Shown here in pieces: positions 1-8,364 of a DNA stretch of 64,000 nucleotides. Location: the NCBI RefSeq assembly GCF_003326755.1, contig NZ_JPWH01000006.1, forward strand, positions 179,626 to 243,625, given 5' to 3'. The translations under genes were made by a program, and so were the position numbers. The DNA comes from Thalassospira profundimaris (lineage in GTDB: Bacteria > Pseudomonadota > Alphaproteobacteria > Rhodospirillales > Thalassospiraceae). Under the pieces are notes generated by a model. That model was not told where the DNA came from and did no database searches. It saw only the letters and a program-made list of their open reading frames with translations. Position 1 is the stretch's first letter. Each line of letters starts with the position of its first letter.

Positions 1-936
1 TTTGGCCATATTGGCTGGGGCAGCATGATGTTTGCCCGCGATGTTCTGCCCGACAGGCCACTTTTGGGCTATTGCGAACATTTTTATCATGCAACTGGTC
101 GCGATGTCGGCTTTGACCCGCAGGAACGGGTCTCGCTCAACCAGCGTAAACTGCTGCGCCTGCGCAATAGCAGCCAGCTTTTGACGCTGGAACAAATCGA
201 TGCTGGCATCAGCCCGACACAGTGGCAAAAATCCGCCTATCCCAAATTGTTGCGCGGCAAAATTGGCGTATGCCACGATGGTATCGACATGCAGCGATGC
301 AAACCCGATGCAAATGTGAAATTCGCCCTGCCCGATGGGCGCGTGATTGACCGCAACACCCCGGTCATCACCTATGTGGCGCGCGACCTCGAACCTTATC
401 GCGGGTTTCCCCAATTCATGCGAGCGGCGGCCAAAGTGGCCCGGTCCCATCCCGATGCCCTGTTTCTGGTGGCTGGCGGTGACGGGGTCAGCTATGGCGT
501 GCCCGCCCCCGATGGCCGCCCGTGGCGCGAAATCATGATGGAGGAAACCGGCATCGACCCGTCACGCATTGTGTTTCTCGGGCAAATCCCGCATGAACAA
601 CTGGTTGCCCTGTTTCAAATCAGCCGGGCGCATGTCTATCTGACATTTCCCTTTGTTCTGTCCTGGTCGGTATTGGAAGCAATGGCGTGCGGCGCACTTG
701 TGATTGGCTCGCGCACCGGCCCGGTGGAGGAAGTCATTTATCATGGCAAAAACGGCCTGCTGACCGATTTTTGGGACAGCGATGCCCTGGCCCACCAGAT
801 AGGCGATGTTCTGGATCATCCGCAGCGTTATGTTGCCTTGCGCCAGGCCGCCCGGCATATGGTAGCCAAACGATACGAGTTGGGGCACTGCCTTGCCCGC
901 CAGACCGGCGCACTGGAACGCCTGGCGGCAGGTTAG
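1..936 (+). CDS. glycosyltransferase family 4 protein, 5' end outside window
   Basis: The reading frame is open from the first base, and the codons before the first ATG (position 25) encode FGHIGWGS. This matches the GHPGWG-type segment found inside family GT4 enzymes, so the true start lies upstream of the window. The C-terminal half is a GT-B nucleotide-sugar binding fold. It contains a TYVARDLEPYRG segment, a VAGGDG turn and the donor-site stretch VLEAMACGALVIG followed by a Glu pair. It should transfer a sugar from a nucleotide donor during surface polysaccharide or glycoconjugate synthesis at the cytoplasmic face of the membrane. The donor and acceptor cannot be told from sequence. It converges on the JAMM gene with an 18-bp gap. 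Confidence 0.85.
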   Translation, partial: FGHIGWGSMMFARDVLPDRPLLGYCEHFYHATGRDVGFDPQERVSLNQRKLLRLRNSSQLLTLEQIDAGISPTQWQKSAYPKLLRGKIGVCHDGIDMQRCKPDANVKFALPDGRVIDRNTPVITYVARDLEPYRGFPQFMRAAAKVARSHPDALFLVAGGDGVSYGVPAPDGRPWREIMMEETGIDPSRIVFLGQIPHEQLVALFQISRAHVYLTFPFVLSWSVLEAMACGALVIGSRTGPVEEVIYHGKNGLLTDFWDSDALAHQIGDVLDHPQRYVALRQAARHMVAKRYELGHCLARQTGALERLAAG

Positions 937-953
937 CAGGAGTTGTCTCTGCC

Positions 954-1436
954 TCACACAACCCTGCACTGACAGGGCCGGAAACCACGCGGCCCTGCAT
1001 CGCGATCATGCAGGGGGATACGCCGATACAGGGCCCAGTCCTTTACCCCTTCGGGCGTACTTCCGGCAATCAGCCATAAAAACCCGGCCTGCTCTGCCCG
1101 TTCAAGGTCGGTGCGCGATGGCAGGATGTTGCCGTTGGGATGCGAATGATAACAGCCGATAATCTCCTCGCCGCGATCCCGCACTGCGCGGTGGGTACGC
1201 AACAGCAACCCTGGATCAATTTCAAATGTCATGGCCGGGTCATCGGCGACATTACCCGAAACAACAATCCGCGAAATATTCATTTCACAGACTGTTTCAT
1301 CGCTGTCCAGGCCGCCATCTGGCGCGTTTGTGCGGCCAATCAACAATCCGCAGCATTCCATCGGCCAGCTTTGCGCCGCATGATCCAGGATTTCATCAAG
1401 CACCTGTTGTGAAATGACGACCCGATCCACCATCAT
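954..1436 (-). CDS. JAMM/MPN+ domain metallopeptidase (Mov34/MPN/PAD-1 family)
   Basis: About 160 residues, a single MPN+ domain. The complete zinc protease signature is present: Glu27 in PMECCGLLIG, His97 and His99 in HSHP, Ser107 and Asp110 in SRTD. Bacterial members remove C-terminal residues or Ubl-like tags, for example in ubiquitin-like sulfur carrier pathways. The start is one of two adjacent ATGs (1436 or 1433). A longer version beginning at 1463 is possible but adds only an unconserved leader. No ubiquitin-like, E1-like or ThiF gene is adjacent, so the substrate is unknown. The gene lies on the opposite strand to rluD and beside a small membrane protein gene. Confidence 0.85.
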   Translation of the reverse strand: MMVDRVVISQQVLDEILDHAAQSWPMECCGLLIGRTNAPDGGLDSDETVCEMNISRIVVSGNVADDPAMTFEIDPGLLLRTHRAVRDRGEEIIGCYHSHPNGNILPSRTDLERAEQAGFLWLIAGSTPEGVKDWALYRRIPLHDRDAGPRGFRPCQCRVV

Positions 1437-1493
1437 CACGATCACCACACCCTGCCAAATCACTTCACGGTTTTATACGAAAAGCCGCTGTGC

Positions 1494-1895
1494 TCAGTTT
1501 GGCTTCATCAGCAAAATCTGGCCCAGTACACTTTTGTCGATCATGGAAACAACCACGATGCGCGCGCCCTTTGGCCCGGTAAGATGCAAAAAGGCCCGAT
1601 CACCATCAATCCGGAAGGACAGCAGCGTTTCATCCGCCGCCAGATCGACATTAATGGTGCCAAAAGGCGCATCAAGCGGATCTTCAATTTCATCATTATT
1701 GTCGTTTGCCGGGGCGGTATCGGTGTTGCCCGCGCCATCCGAAATCGGGGCCTGTGGTTCCAGACTGACGGTCTGGGTTGTTGAATTGCCTGCCTGTCGG
1801 GTGGCCTTGTCACGCTGCAAACCATAAACCACCAGCACAATGCCAATCAGAATCAACACCGCCATGACGGCCACAAGTATTTTTATAACGCGCAT
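1494..1895 (-). CDS. small single-pass membrane protein, conserved hypothetical
   Basis: About 133 residues. The chosen ATG has AGGAC five bases upstream. Residues 3-25 form one hydrophobic helix (VIKILVAVMAVLILIGIVLV). It is followed by an acidic, Asn/Asp-rich linker and a C-terminal module of about 55 residues that looks like beta strands (GTINVDLAADETLLSFRIDG and on). The layout suggests an inner-membrane anchor with a periplasmic domain. It resembles short alphaproteobacterial proteins often found beside rluD (DUF6476-like), but I cannot confirm that family from memory. It probably shares a transcript with the JAMM gene 57 bp downstream. The function is unknown. Confidence 0.7.
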   Translation of the reverse strand: MRVIKILVAVMAVLILIGIVLVVYGLQRDKATRQAGNSTTQTVSLEPQAPISDGAGNTDTAPANDNNDEIEDPLDAPFGTINVDLAADETLLSFRIDGDRAFLHLTGPKGARIVVVSMIDKSVLGQILLMKPN

Positions 1896-2141
1896 ATTCG
1901 TCCTGCACCCCAAAGCAAAGCAACAACCTGCACCATACAGAAAGACTGTTCTTCAACCAAGGCATTCCCCGTATGATGTCCTGAATAAACACATATCACC
2001 CCGCAATGTTGGGCAATTGCAAATAACTGTTTTTTCGCTATGTTGCGCCAGCTCGACTGGCAAGCCTGTTGCAAGCTGCTAACATATTGCGCTTGTGGTT
2101 CTGCCACGCCTCCCGACCCTTAGTGATGAAATTGTTCTGCC

Positions 2142-3140
2142 ATGTCCGATGCGACCCTTGATGAAGACAATCTGGTTTATGTCACCCGGTCCGAAGATGC
2201 CGGGGAACGTCTGGACCGGGTCCTGGCCCGCGCATGGCCGCAGGAATCACGCTCGCGGTTAAAAGCCCTGATCACCGACGGACATCTGACAATTGACGGT
2301 ACCGTCAAAGACAGTGTGTCGGTCAAGGTGCGGGCCGGGCAAACCATGCTTCTGGAAATCCCGCCCGCCGAACCGGCGATCCCCGAAGCCGAAACCATTG
2401 CGCTTGATGTTTTATATGAAGATGACGACCTGCTGGTGATCAACAAACCGGCGGGCATGGTGGTGCACCCGGCAGCCGGCAATGAAAGCGGCACGCTGGT
2501 AAACGCCCTTTTGGCCCATTGCGGTGACAGTCTTTCGGGTATTGGCGGGGTTAAGCGCCCCGGCATTGTCCATCGCCTGGACAAGGACACCAGCGGGGCA
2601 ATGGTGGTTGCCAAAAACGATATGGCACACCGCGCCCTTTCCCGGCTATTTGCCGAGGACAAGGAAAATATCGAGCGCACCTATGTTGCGATTGTGTGGG
2701 GCGTTCCCTCTCCGGCCGAGGGCAAAATCGCGGGAAATATCGGTCGCAGCCCGCGAAACCGCAAGAAAATGGCCGTTCTCACCACCGGGGGAAAACCAGC
2801 CCTTACCTACTATAAGGTGATAGAGAATCGGCCCGACTCCTTGGCATCTGTCGTCAAATGCAGGCTTGCAACGGGGCGTACACACCAAATACGGGTACAC
2901 ATGGCCCATATCGGGCACTCACTTGTATGTGATCCAGTTTACAGTAAATCTCGTCCGGTTAGGCACCTCTCCCCGTCCTCCCAGGCCGTTCTCGCCAATT
3001 TCGGGAAACAGGCGTTACATGCGCAAACCCTTGGTTTTGCTCACCCCAGGACAGGGGAATTCATCAGTTTCAAGGCCCCCCTTCCAGACGATCTCATAGC
3101 TATATATATGGCACTAAACCTATCCTTAAGTTTCATATGA
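2142..3140 (+). CDS. rluD: RluA-family 23S rRNA pseudouridine synthase (RluD-like)
   Basis: 332 residues. An S4 RNA-binding domain (about 20-75, ERLDRVLAR...SRSRLKALI) is followed by the pseudouridine synthase domain. The catalytic motif HRLDKDTSG sits at 144-152, with the nucleophilic Asp147. The downstream RTHQIRVHMA motif, which holds the conserved Arg and His of RluA-type enzymes, is also present. The order S4 then RluA domain and the length fit RluD, which modifies uridines in helix 69 of 23S rRNA during 50S assembly. RluC remains possible because the two differ little in sequence. It lies 109 bp upstream of rpoH on the same strand, an arrangement common in alphaproteobacteria. Confidence 0.9.
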   Translation: MSDATLDEDNLVYVTRSEDAGERLDRVLARAWPQESRSRLKALITDGHLTIDGTVKDSVSVKVRAGQTMLLEIPPAEPAIPEAETIALDVLYEDDDLLVINKPAGMVVHPAAGNESGTLVNALLAHCGDSLSGIGGVKRPGIVHRLDKDTSGAMVVAKNDMAHRALSRLFAEDKENIERTYVAIVWGVPSPAEGKIAGNIGRSPRNRKKMAVLTTGGKPALTYYKVIENRPDSLASVVKCRLATGRTHQIRVHMAHIGHSLVCDPVYSKSRPVRHLSPSSQAVLANFGKQALHAQTLGFAHPRTGEFISFKAPLPDDLIAIYMALNLSLSFI

Positions 3141-3165
3141 CGTATACTTTTCTCTTAAATTTATA

Positions 3166-3193
3166 TTGACGCCTCCTAATACCTCTGTATACC
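3166..3193 (+). promoter_or_regulatory. predicted sigma-70 type promoter of rpoH
   Basis: TTGACG at 3166-3171 and TATACC at 3188-3193 are separated by 16 bases. They sit about 56 bp before the rpoH start codon. Both elements are close to consensus and lie in an AT-rich gap. The position suggests rpoH has its own promoter even though rluD is immediately upstream. Confidence 0.5.
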
Positions 3194-3249
3194 TTGTCAT
3201 CAGTGCTTGGGGTTCACGCACGATTTAATGATCGCATTGGGAGGCACCA

Positions 3250-4107
3250 ATGAAACAAGGTAATGCAGCAGAATTGTCGATCTCGCCGGATGGTTTGACG
3301 GGCTACTTACAGCGTATCCGTCGCTACCCGATGTTGGCACCAGAGATCGAAACCGCCCTTGCGGAACGCTACCGGGATCACGAGGACGATAAGGCGGCAG
3401 AAAAACTGATCACCAGTCATCTGCGTCTGGTTGCAAAAATCGCGATGTCGTATCGTGGTTATGGCCTCCCGATCAACGAACTGATTTCCGAAGGCAATAT
3501 CGGCCTTCTCCAGGCTGTCAAACGCTTTGACCCGGACAAGGGCTTTCGCCTGGCAACTTATGCCATGTGGTGGATCCGTGCCGCCATTCAGGAATATATC
3601 CTGCATTCCTGGTCGCTGGTAAAAATCGGCACGACGGCCTCACAGAAAAAGCTGTTCTTTAACCTGCGCAAACTGAAAAACCAGATGCAGGCCATTGAAG
3701 AAGGCGACATGACCCGCGAACAGGTCGAGGCCATTGCCGAGAAACTGAACGTGTCGGAAGACGATGTTGTCATGATGAACCGCCGCCTCTCCGGCCCGGA
3801 TCACTCGCTGAATGCGGCAGTCCGGGTAGACGGCGAAGGCGAATGGCTGGACTGGCTTGAAAGCGACGAAGAAGACCAGGAAACCCGGATGGGACGCCGC
3901 CAGGAATTTGTTCAGCGCATGTCGATGCTCAAATCCGCGATGTCGGGCTTGAATGACCGTGAACGTGACATCCTGACACAGCGTCGCCTGTACGAAACGC
4001 CGGTGACACTTGAAAACCTGAGCATGACTTACGGCATTTCGCGCGAACGGATCCGCCAAATCGAAGTTCGCGCCTTTGAAAAAATCTGCCAGAAGATGCA
4101 GGGGTAA
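3250..4107 (+). CDS. rpoH: RNA polymerase heat-shock sigma factor sigma-32
   Basis: 285 residues, normal for RpoH. Region 2 is recognisable (ELISEGNIGLLQAVKRFDPD, then FRLATYAMWWIRAAIQEYI). The diagnostic RpoH box QKKLFFNLR is at residues 132-140 and separates this protein from RpoD and RpoS. Region 4 ends with an intact helix-turn-helix (TYGISRERIRQIEVRAFEKI). GGGAGG five bases before the ATG fixes the start. The product directs RNA polymerase to heat-shock genes. Alphaproteobacteria often carry two rpoH copies, and only one is seen here. A strong hairpin terminator follows. Confidence 0.97.
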   Translation: MKQGNAAELSISPDGLTGYLQRIRRYPMLAPEIETALAERYRDHEDDKAAEKLITSHLRLVAKIAMSYRGYGLPINELISEGNIGLLQAVKRFDPDKGFRLATYAMWWIRAAIQEYILHSWSLVKIGTTASQKKLFFNLRKLKNQMQAIEEGDMTREQVEAIAEKLNVSEDDVVMMNRRLSGPDHSLNAAVRVDGEGEWLDWLESDEEDQETRMGRRQEFVQRMSMLKSAMSGLNDRERDILTQRRLYETPVTLENLSMTYGISRERIRQIEVRAFEKICQKMQG

Positions 4108-4158
4108 CAGCATTCCAGCATGGCGGGCAGAAAGAACCCTGCAGTTTTGCCCGCGCGG

Positions 4159-4186
4159 AAGAACGGCCATTGGCCGTTCTTGCTGT
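4159..4186 (+). terminator. rho-independent terminator after rpoH
   Basis: A perfect 10-bp stem, AAGAACGGCC (4159-4168) with GGCCGTTCTT (4172-4181), has a three-base ATT loop. It begins 52 bases after the rpoH stop codon. The following GCTGTTTAT is only moderately T-rich. It lies between convergent genes. Confidence 0.75.
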
Positions 4187-4237
4187 TTATATGCGACCTG
4201 CTGCAAACGGCACCTGCCCTTTGCAAAACATCACGGT

Positions 4238-4732
4238 TTAGCGATGACCTTTTTCAATTTCGGAAATCAGGTTTTCGCCCCAGATCTTGACCAGTTCGCG
4301 CTGTTGTTCGCGAAGCTCCACTGTTCGCCGCTGGGCTGTCAGATTTAGTACATTGGCCACAATAGGCGGCATCGCCAGGTACATCAGCCATCCCAGCCCG
4401 GCCGCACCATACATGATCACCATCGTCATCGGATCAAGCAGTTGCTGGGTGGCAATCGACACACTTTGCCCGCCCTCATGCCAAAGCTCCATCACATAGG
4501 GGGCCACCCCGGAAAAATTCAGCCCGAAAACACACCGCGCAAGATAGCGCCCCTGATGGCGATCAAAGAAAAAGGCCAGCACGGACGGAAGCAAACCAAC
4601 CACCAGTGTAATGAAGGTTGGCAAAGCAACCATAAACAGCAAAACGCCCATCACCAGAATGGCAAAGAACGATAGTCCGCCAGACTTTTTCGATTTCGCG
4701 CCTTTTGCTGCCTTGTCCTTGTTTTTTGCCAT
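4238..4732 (-). CDS. three-helix membrane protein, unknown function
   Basis: 164 residues. A Lys-rich N-terminus (MAKNKDKAAKGAKSKKSG) precedes two closely spaced hydrophobic helices (about 21-40 and 43-56). After a loop with FDRHQGRYLARCVFGLNFSG comes a third helix around 105-130. The C-terminal 30 residues are charged and probably coiled (AQRRTVELREQQRELVKIWG). AAGGGG lies six bases before the start. The gene begins 10 bp after the stop of the pseudokinase gene, so the two are almost certainly co-transcribed and may form a membrane complex. I do not recognise the family. Confidence 0.75.
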   Translation of the reverse strand: MAKNKDKAAKGAKSKKSGGLSFFAILVMGVLLFMVALPTFITLVVGLLPSVLAFFFDRHQGRYLARCVFGLNFSGVAPYVMELWHEGGQSVSIATQQLLDPMTMVIMYGAAGLGWLMYLAMPPIVANVLNLTAQRRTVELREQQRELVKIWGENLISEIEKGHR

Positions 4733-4742
4733 TACCTGCCCC

Positions 4743-6869
4743 TTACCACACCGTCATCATAAACAGGGCCGATACCGTCAGAAGCGCAATCATCGTCGAG
4801 GCAAATGATGCCACCTGGCGACCGATCTGCTCGGCCAGGATCATGCGGGCCGGGCCCGATGTTTCCAGATCAAAGACCTCGCTATCGGCGGCAGAATATT
4901 CTTCGACAGCGGAAATGAATTCGTCCTGATCCTTGCGCCGTTCCTTTTCATCATTGATCAGATTATAAAGCTCAACCAGATTGCCGCGTTTTGCCAGCTT
5001 GGGAATTTCCCGTTCCACCTTTTCACGCCGTTCGCGGCTATGAAAAACCTTTGTCGCCGGTTCCATCAAACGCGCCACCCACAGGCCAAGATGGGGCAGG
5101 CTGTCAGGTCCGTGACGCCATTGCACCAGGGCCAAAAGGCTGATGATCGACCGGCTGAATTCCACCTCATCCCCCGGATTTTGCAGCGCGGTTAATTGCG
5201 GTTCGGTATCATCCTGCAAGCGCACGGCAATAAAGGCGGCGATATGCCGGTCAACCGGCCAACTGCTGTGCGGGGTGACAGATGCCACCTTTTCCAGGGC
5301 CGGCAAAAGCTGGGCGATGTGAATGACATATTCATTTTCGACAAGCGGGCTGAGGCAATGCTGGTTTTTGACCAGCGCATACAGGCAGCGTTCATAACCA
5401 TATCCCATGCTTTGCTGCTGCATGTAATAGCGCAGACCTTTGTAAACCTGCTGCTGGGACTGGATTTCAGGGCGAAAGCCGCTAATGCGCGAGAACCAGA
5501 AGGTCGGCAAATCACGCACCACGACTTCGGAAAAGGCCTGTGCCCCCTTGCCATGCTGCACATCATAAGACAGCATCGGCCCCAATCCGTCGAGCATCGC
5601 CGAAAAGCCCTTGTGCCGTACCGGCCCGTTGGGATCCAGAATGGCAATACCCCGCGATACCAGCACGTCTTCGGCGGTCCGTTTATCGCTGCCCGACCAC
5701 GCCATTTGTCGCATGGCCTCGGACATGGCCTTGGACCGGTCGGCATCATTCATGCCACGGCGCAACCACACCTCGACCACACCATCGCGCAGGGGGGCAA
5801 GCGATGCCGCCCAATTATTAAAAATACCGTTGGCAAGGCCGCGCGCGGTATAATAATCGCGCCCGCCAATATTTTGCGCCCGGGCGGCCCGGCGTTCGGT
5901 ATTGCCCTGCACCGGCTTGACCCGGCGGCCATCGAGCCAGTTATTCAGCTCTGTCAGGCCCCAGCGTTCCTCGTAATCATCACATAACATGCCCCGGATG
6001 GGTTCGATCAGGGTCAGGGGAAGTTTTTCCTGCGCGGCAAGTGTCTGAAACGAGCCCCGCGCCAGTTTCATATCGACAATTTCCTTGTCGGAAAACTTTG
6101 ATAGCGGCGTATGACCAATCCCCAGGGCGGCAATGGTAATGCCCAGGGCATACATGTCATCCGACAGCGCCCCTGCCCCGCGCCCGGCAGGTTCGGCAAG
6201 CATCCGGTCAATCGGTTCATAAACAATGGGCTGGGCAAACCCCGCCGGACAGGACGCACAGTCCCCGGCAATAACGCTGGCGCGTTTTTCATCAGCGAAG
6301 AAAAGATTATCCGCCCGGATATTGCGATGGGCGAGATTTTTGTCTGATAAAACCGTTAAAATATTGATCAGCGGCACAATCACCGTCGATGGCAGATCAT
6401 GCTCGTCAATAACGGCTTTTTTGCCCCCATCGGTAAAAACCTTGCTGCCACCCGGCTTGGCGTAAAAACAGACAATCGTGCTGCGATCAAGTGGCGGCCA
6501 ATAAACAATATCGTAATCCAGCAGGTCCAATTGCCCACCGATACGAATCCCCGAAAGCACGCGCAACAGTTCCGATCGGGTAGGCAATGTCGGATCAGCG
6601 ACAAGTGCAAAAATGGCGCCGTCATCCCGCTTGATGCCTTCGGCAACAAAGGCCTGTGACGGACCACTATCAAATTCAGGCAGCCTCAGATCGGGAAAAA
6701 CCCGAAAATTGCCAACATCAACATGCCTGCCACCGCCGGTTCTGGGCGGCGGCGCATCTGACGACGGTGCTTTCTGGTCTGCCTGACCACGTCCCGCTTC
6801 ATCATCTTCCAGGTCCATATCCGCCCCGGATGACGTATCGTCGGGCTGCATCTTTGCGTTATCAGCCAT
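4743..6869 (-). CDS. protein kinase-like (pseudokinase) protein with C-terminal membrane anchor
   Basis: 708 residues. After a disordered acidic N-terminus (1-45), residues about 75-315 follow the layout of a serine/threonine kinase. The catalytic loop reads HRNIRADN (181-188) instead of HRDxKxxN, so the catalytic Asp is Asn. The DFG position reads AGDC (201-204). Subdomain IX is kept (SDDMYALG, 236-243). No clear Gly-rich loop or VAIK lysine is visible, so phosphotransfer is unlikely by the usual mechanism. Residues about 330-660 are a helical region of unknown kind. Residues about 685-706 form a single tail-anchor helix. The small membrane protein gene follows 10 bp downstream. It may sense or scaffold at the inner membrane. 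Confidence 0.75.
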   Translation of the reverse strand: MADNAKMQPDDTSSGADMDLEDDEAGRGQADQKAPSSDAPPPRTGGGRHVDVGNFRVFPDLRLPEFDSGPSQAFVAEGIKRDDGAIFALVADPTLPTRSELLRVLSGIRIGGQLDLLDYDIVYWPPLDRSTIVCFYAKPGGSKVFTDGGKKAVIDEHDLPSTVIVPLINILTVLSDKNLAHRNIRADNLFFADEKRASVIAGDCASCPAGFAQPIVYEPIDRMLAEPAGRGAGALSDDMYALGITIAALGIGHTPLSKFSDKEIVDMKLARGSFQTLAAQEKLPLTLIEPIRGMLCDDYEERWGLTELNNWLDGRRVKPVQGNTERRAARAQNIGGRDYYTARGLANGIFNNWAASLAPLRDGVVEVWLRRGMNDADRSKAMSEAMRQMAWSGSDKRTAEDVLVSRGIAILDPNGPVRHKGFSAMLDGLGPMLSYDVQHGKGAQAFSEVVVRDLPTFWFSRISGFRPEIQSQQQVYKGLRYYMQQQSMGYGYERCLYALVKNQHCLSPLVENEYVIHIAQLLPALEKVASVTPHSSWPVDRHIAAFIAVRLQDDTEPQLTALQNPGDEVEFSRSIISLLALVQWRHGPDSLPHLGLWVARLMEPATKVFHSRERREKVEREIPKLAKRGNLVELYNLINDEKERRKDQDEFISAVEEYSAADSEVFDLETSGPARMILAEQIGRQVASFASTMIALLTVSALFMMTVW

Positions 6870-6970
6870 CGGACCCGCAATTTAAAAGTTCTTGAACACT
6901 TTAAACGATACTTCCCTTAACCGTTGCGGGCAAGACGTTATCGCCGAACGCGAAGAACCAGCCCCATACA

Positions 6971-6998
6971 AAAACCGCCCGGCAATGCGGGCGGTTTT
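6971..6998 (-). terminator. rho-independent terminator after purA
   Basis: An 11-bp perfect stem (6971-6981 with 6988-6998, arms AAAACCGCCCG and CGGGCGGTTTT) has a six-base loop. It lies 22 bases beyond the purA stop. On the minus strand it is followed by a short T run. It separates the purA transcript from the pseudokinase gene. Confidence 0.85.
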
Positions 6999-7020
6999 CG
7001 CATCAATATCCGATGACGAC

Positions 7021-8316
7021 TCAGGCACTGAACGGGTCGTGAACCAAAATGGTATCATCGCGTTCCGGGCTGGTGGACAACAACGCCACCGGGGCCTCGA
7101 TCAACTCTTCGATCCGGCGGACATATTTGATCGCACTGGCAGGTAAATCGGCCCAGCTACGCGCGCCCATCGTGGTTTCCGACCAGCCGGGAATGGTTTC
7201 ATAAACCGGTTTGGCCTTTGCTTGCAGGCGCTGATTGGCGGGCAGGTAATCGTAAATTTCGCCGTCAATGTCATAACCGGTGCAGATTTTGATTTCATCA
7301 AAACCGTCCAGCACATCAAGCTTGGTCAGCGCAATGCCGTGAATGCCATTGACCTTGACCGACTGGCGGACAAGGGCGGCATCAAACCAGCCACAACGCC
7401 GTTTGCGCCCCGTCACCACGCCAAATTCATGGCCGCGTTCGCCCAGGCGTTCGCCATCGGCATCAAACAGCTCTGACGGAAACGGTCCTTCGCCAACGCG
7501 GGTGGTGTATGCCTTGGTAATGCCCAGAACATAACCAACGCCCGACGGGCCAATACCCGAACCACCGGCAGCCGACCCCGAAATGGTGTTCGACGAAGTG
7601 ACAAACGGGTACGTGCCGTGGTCAATATCAAGCATGGTGCCCTGCGCACCTTCAAACAGGATACGCTTGCCCGCTTCCTTGATCTGGTTAAGCGATTTCC
7701 AGACGGTATCGGAAAACGGCAGAATCTTGGGCGCGATTTCCTTAAGCTGTTCCAGCAATTCTGCCCCGTCCACTTCCGGCTGGCCCAGCCCACGCAAAAG
7801 CGCATTATGATGCGTCAAAAGGTTTTCCACCTTGGCGGCCAGCAATTCTTCATCCGCCAGATCACCAACACGAATGGCCCGGCGCCCCACACGGTCCTCA
7901 TAAGCCGGGCCAATACCCCGGCCGGTGGTGCCGATTTTGTTATTGCCGGTTGCAGCAGCCTCGCGCGCCTTGTCCAGATTGCCATGCAAAGGCAGGATCA
8001 GGCAGGCATTTTCAGCAATACGCAGGTTTTCCGGCGTGATGGTCACACCCTGTTCCTGCAGGCGCGAAATTTCGGCCAGCAATGCCCACGGGTCAACCAC
8101 AACGCCATTGCCAATGACTGACAATTTCCTGTCGCGCACAATACCCGATGGCAACAGGCTCAGTTTATAAACCTTGCCATCAATGACCAGCGTATGACCG
8201 GCATTGTGACCACCCTGAAAGCGAACGACAACATCGGCACGTTCCGAAAGCCAGTCAACGATCTTGCCTTTACCTTCGTCCCCCCACTGGGAACCGATCA
8301 CGGCAACATTGGTCAT
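7021..8316 (-). CDS. purA: adenylosuccinate synthetase
   Basis: 431 residues. It joins IMP and aspartate using GTP, the first committed step from IMP to AMP, in the cytoplasm. The N-terminal [11 protein letters not shown] (8-18) carries catalytic Asp13, and NAGHT supplies His41, the same numbers as in E. coli Pur[15 protein letters not shown] is the IMP-binding signature. An upstream in-frame ATG at 8343 would add nine residues, but AAGGAG lies seven bases before the ATG at 8316 and the conserved protein begins there. It follows hisZ with a 48-bp gap on the same strand. ATP phosphoribosyl transfer and AMP synthesis are both tied to purine pools. Confidence 0.97.
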   Translation of the reverse strand: MTNVAVIGSQWGDEGKGKIVDWLSERADVVVRFQGGHNAGHTLVIDGKVYKLSLLPSGIVRDRKLSVIGNGVVVDPWALLAEISRLQEQGVTITPENLRIAENACLILPLHGNLDKAREAAATGNNKIGTTGRGIGPAYEDRVGRRAIRVGDLADEELLAAKVENLLTHHNALLRGLGQPEVDGAELLEQLKEIAPKILPFSDTVWKSLNQIKEAGKRILFEGAQGTMLDIDHGTYPFVTSSNTISGSAAGGSGIGPSGVGYVLGITKAYTTRVGEGPFPSELFDADGERLGERGHEFGVVTGRKRRCGWFDAALVRQSVKVNGIHGIALTKLDVLDGFDEIKICTGYDIDGEIYDYLPANQRLQAKAKPVYETIPGWSETTMGARSWADLPASAIKYVRRIEELIEAPVALLSTSPERDDTILVHDPFSA

Positions 8317-8364
8317 CGCAAAACTCCTTGAGCGATAAAACACGGCCTTTTCTTGCGAAAAAGC

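Noticed and set aside
5196..5987. 263-codon plus-strand frame
   Set aside because: Antisense to the pseudokinase gene and without a conserved motif.
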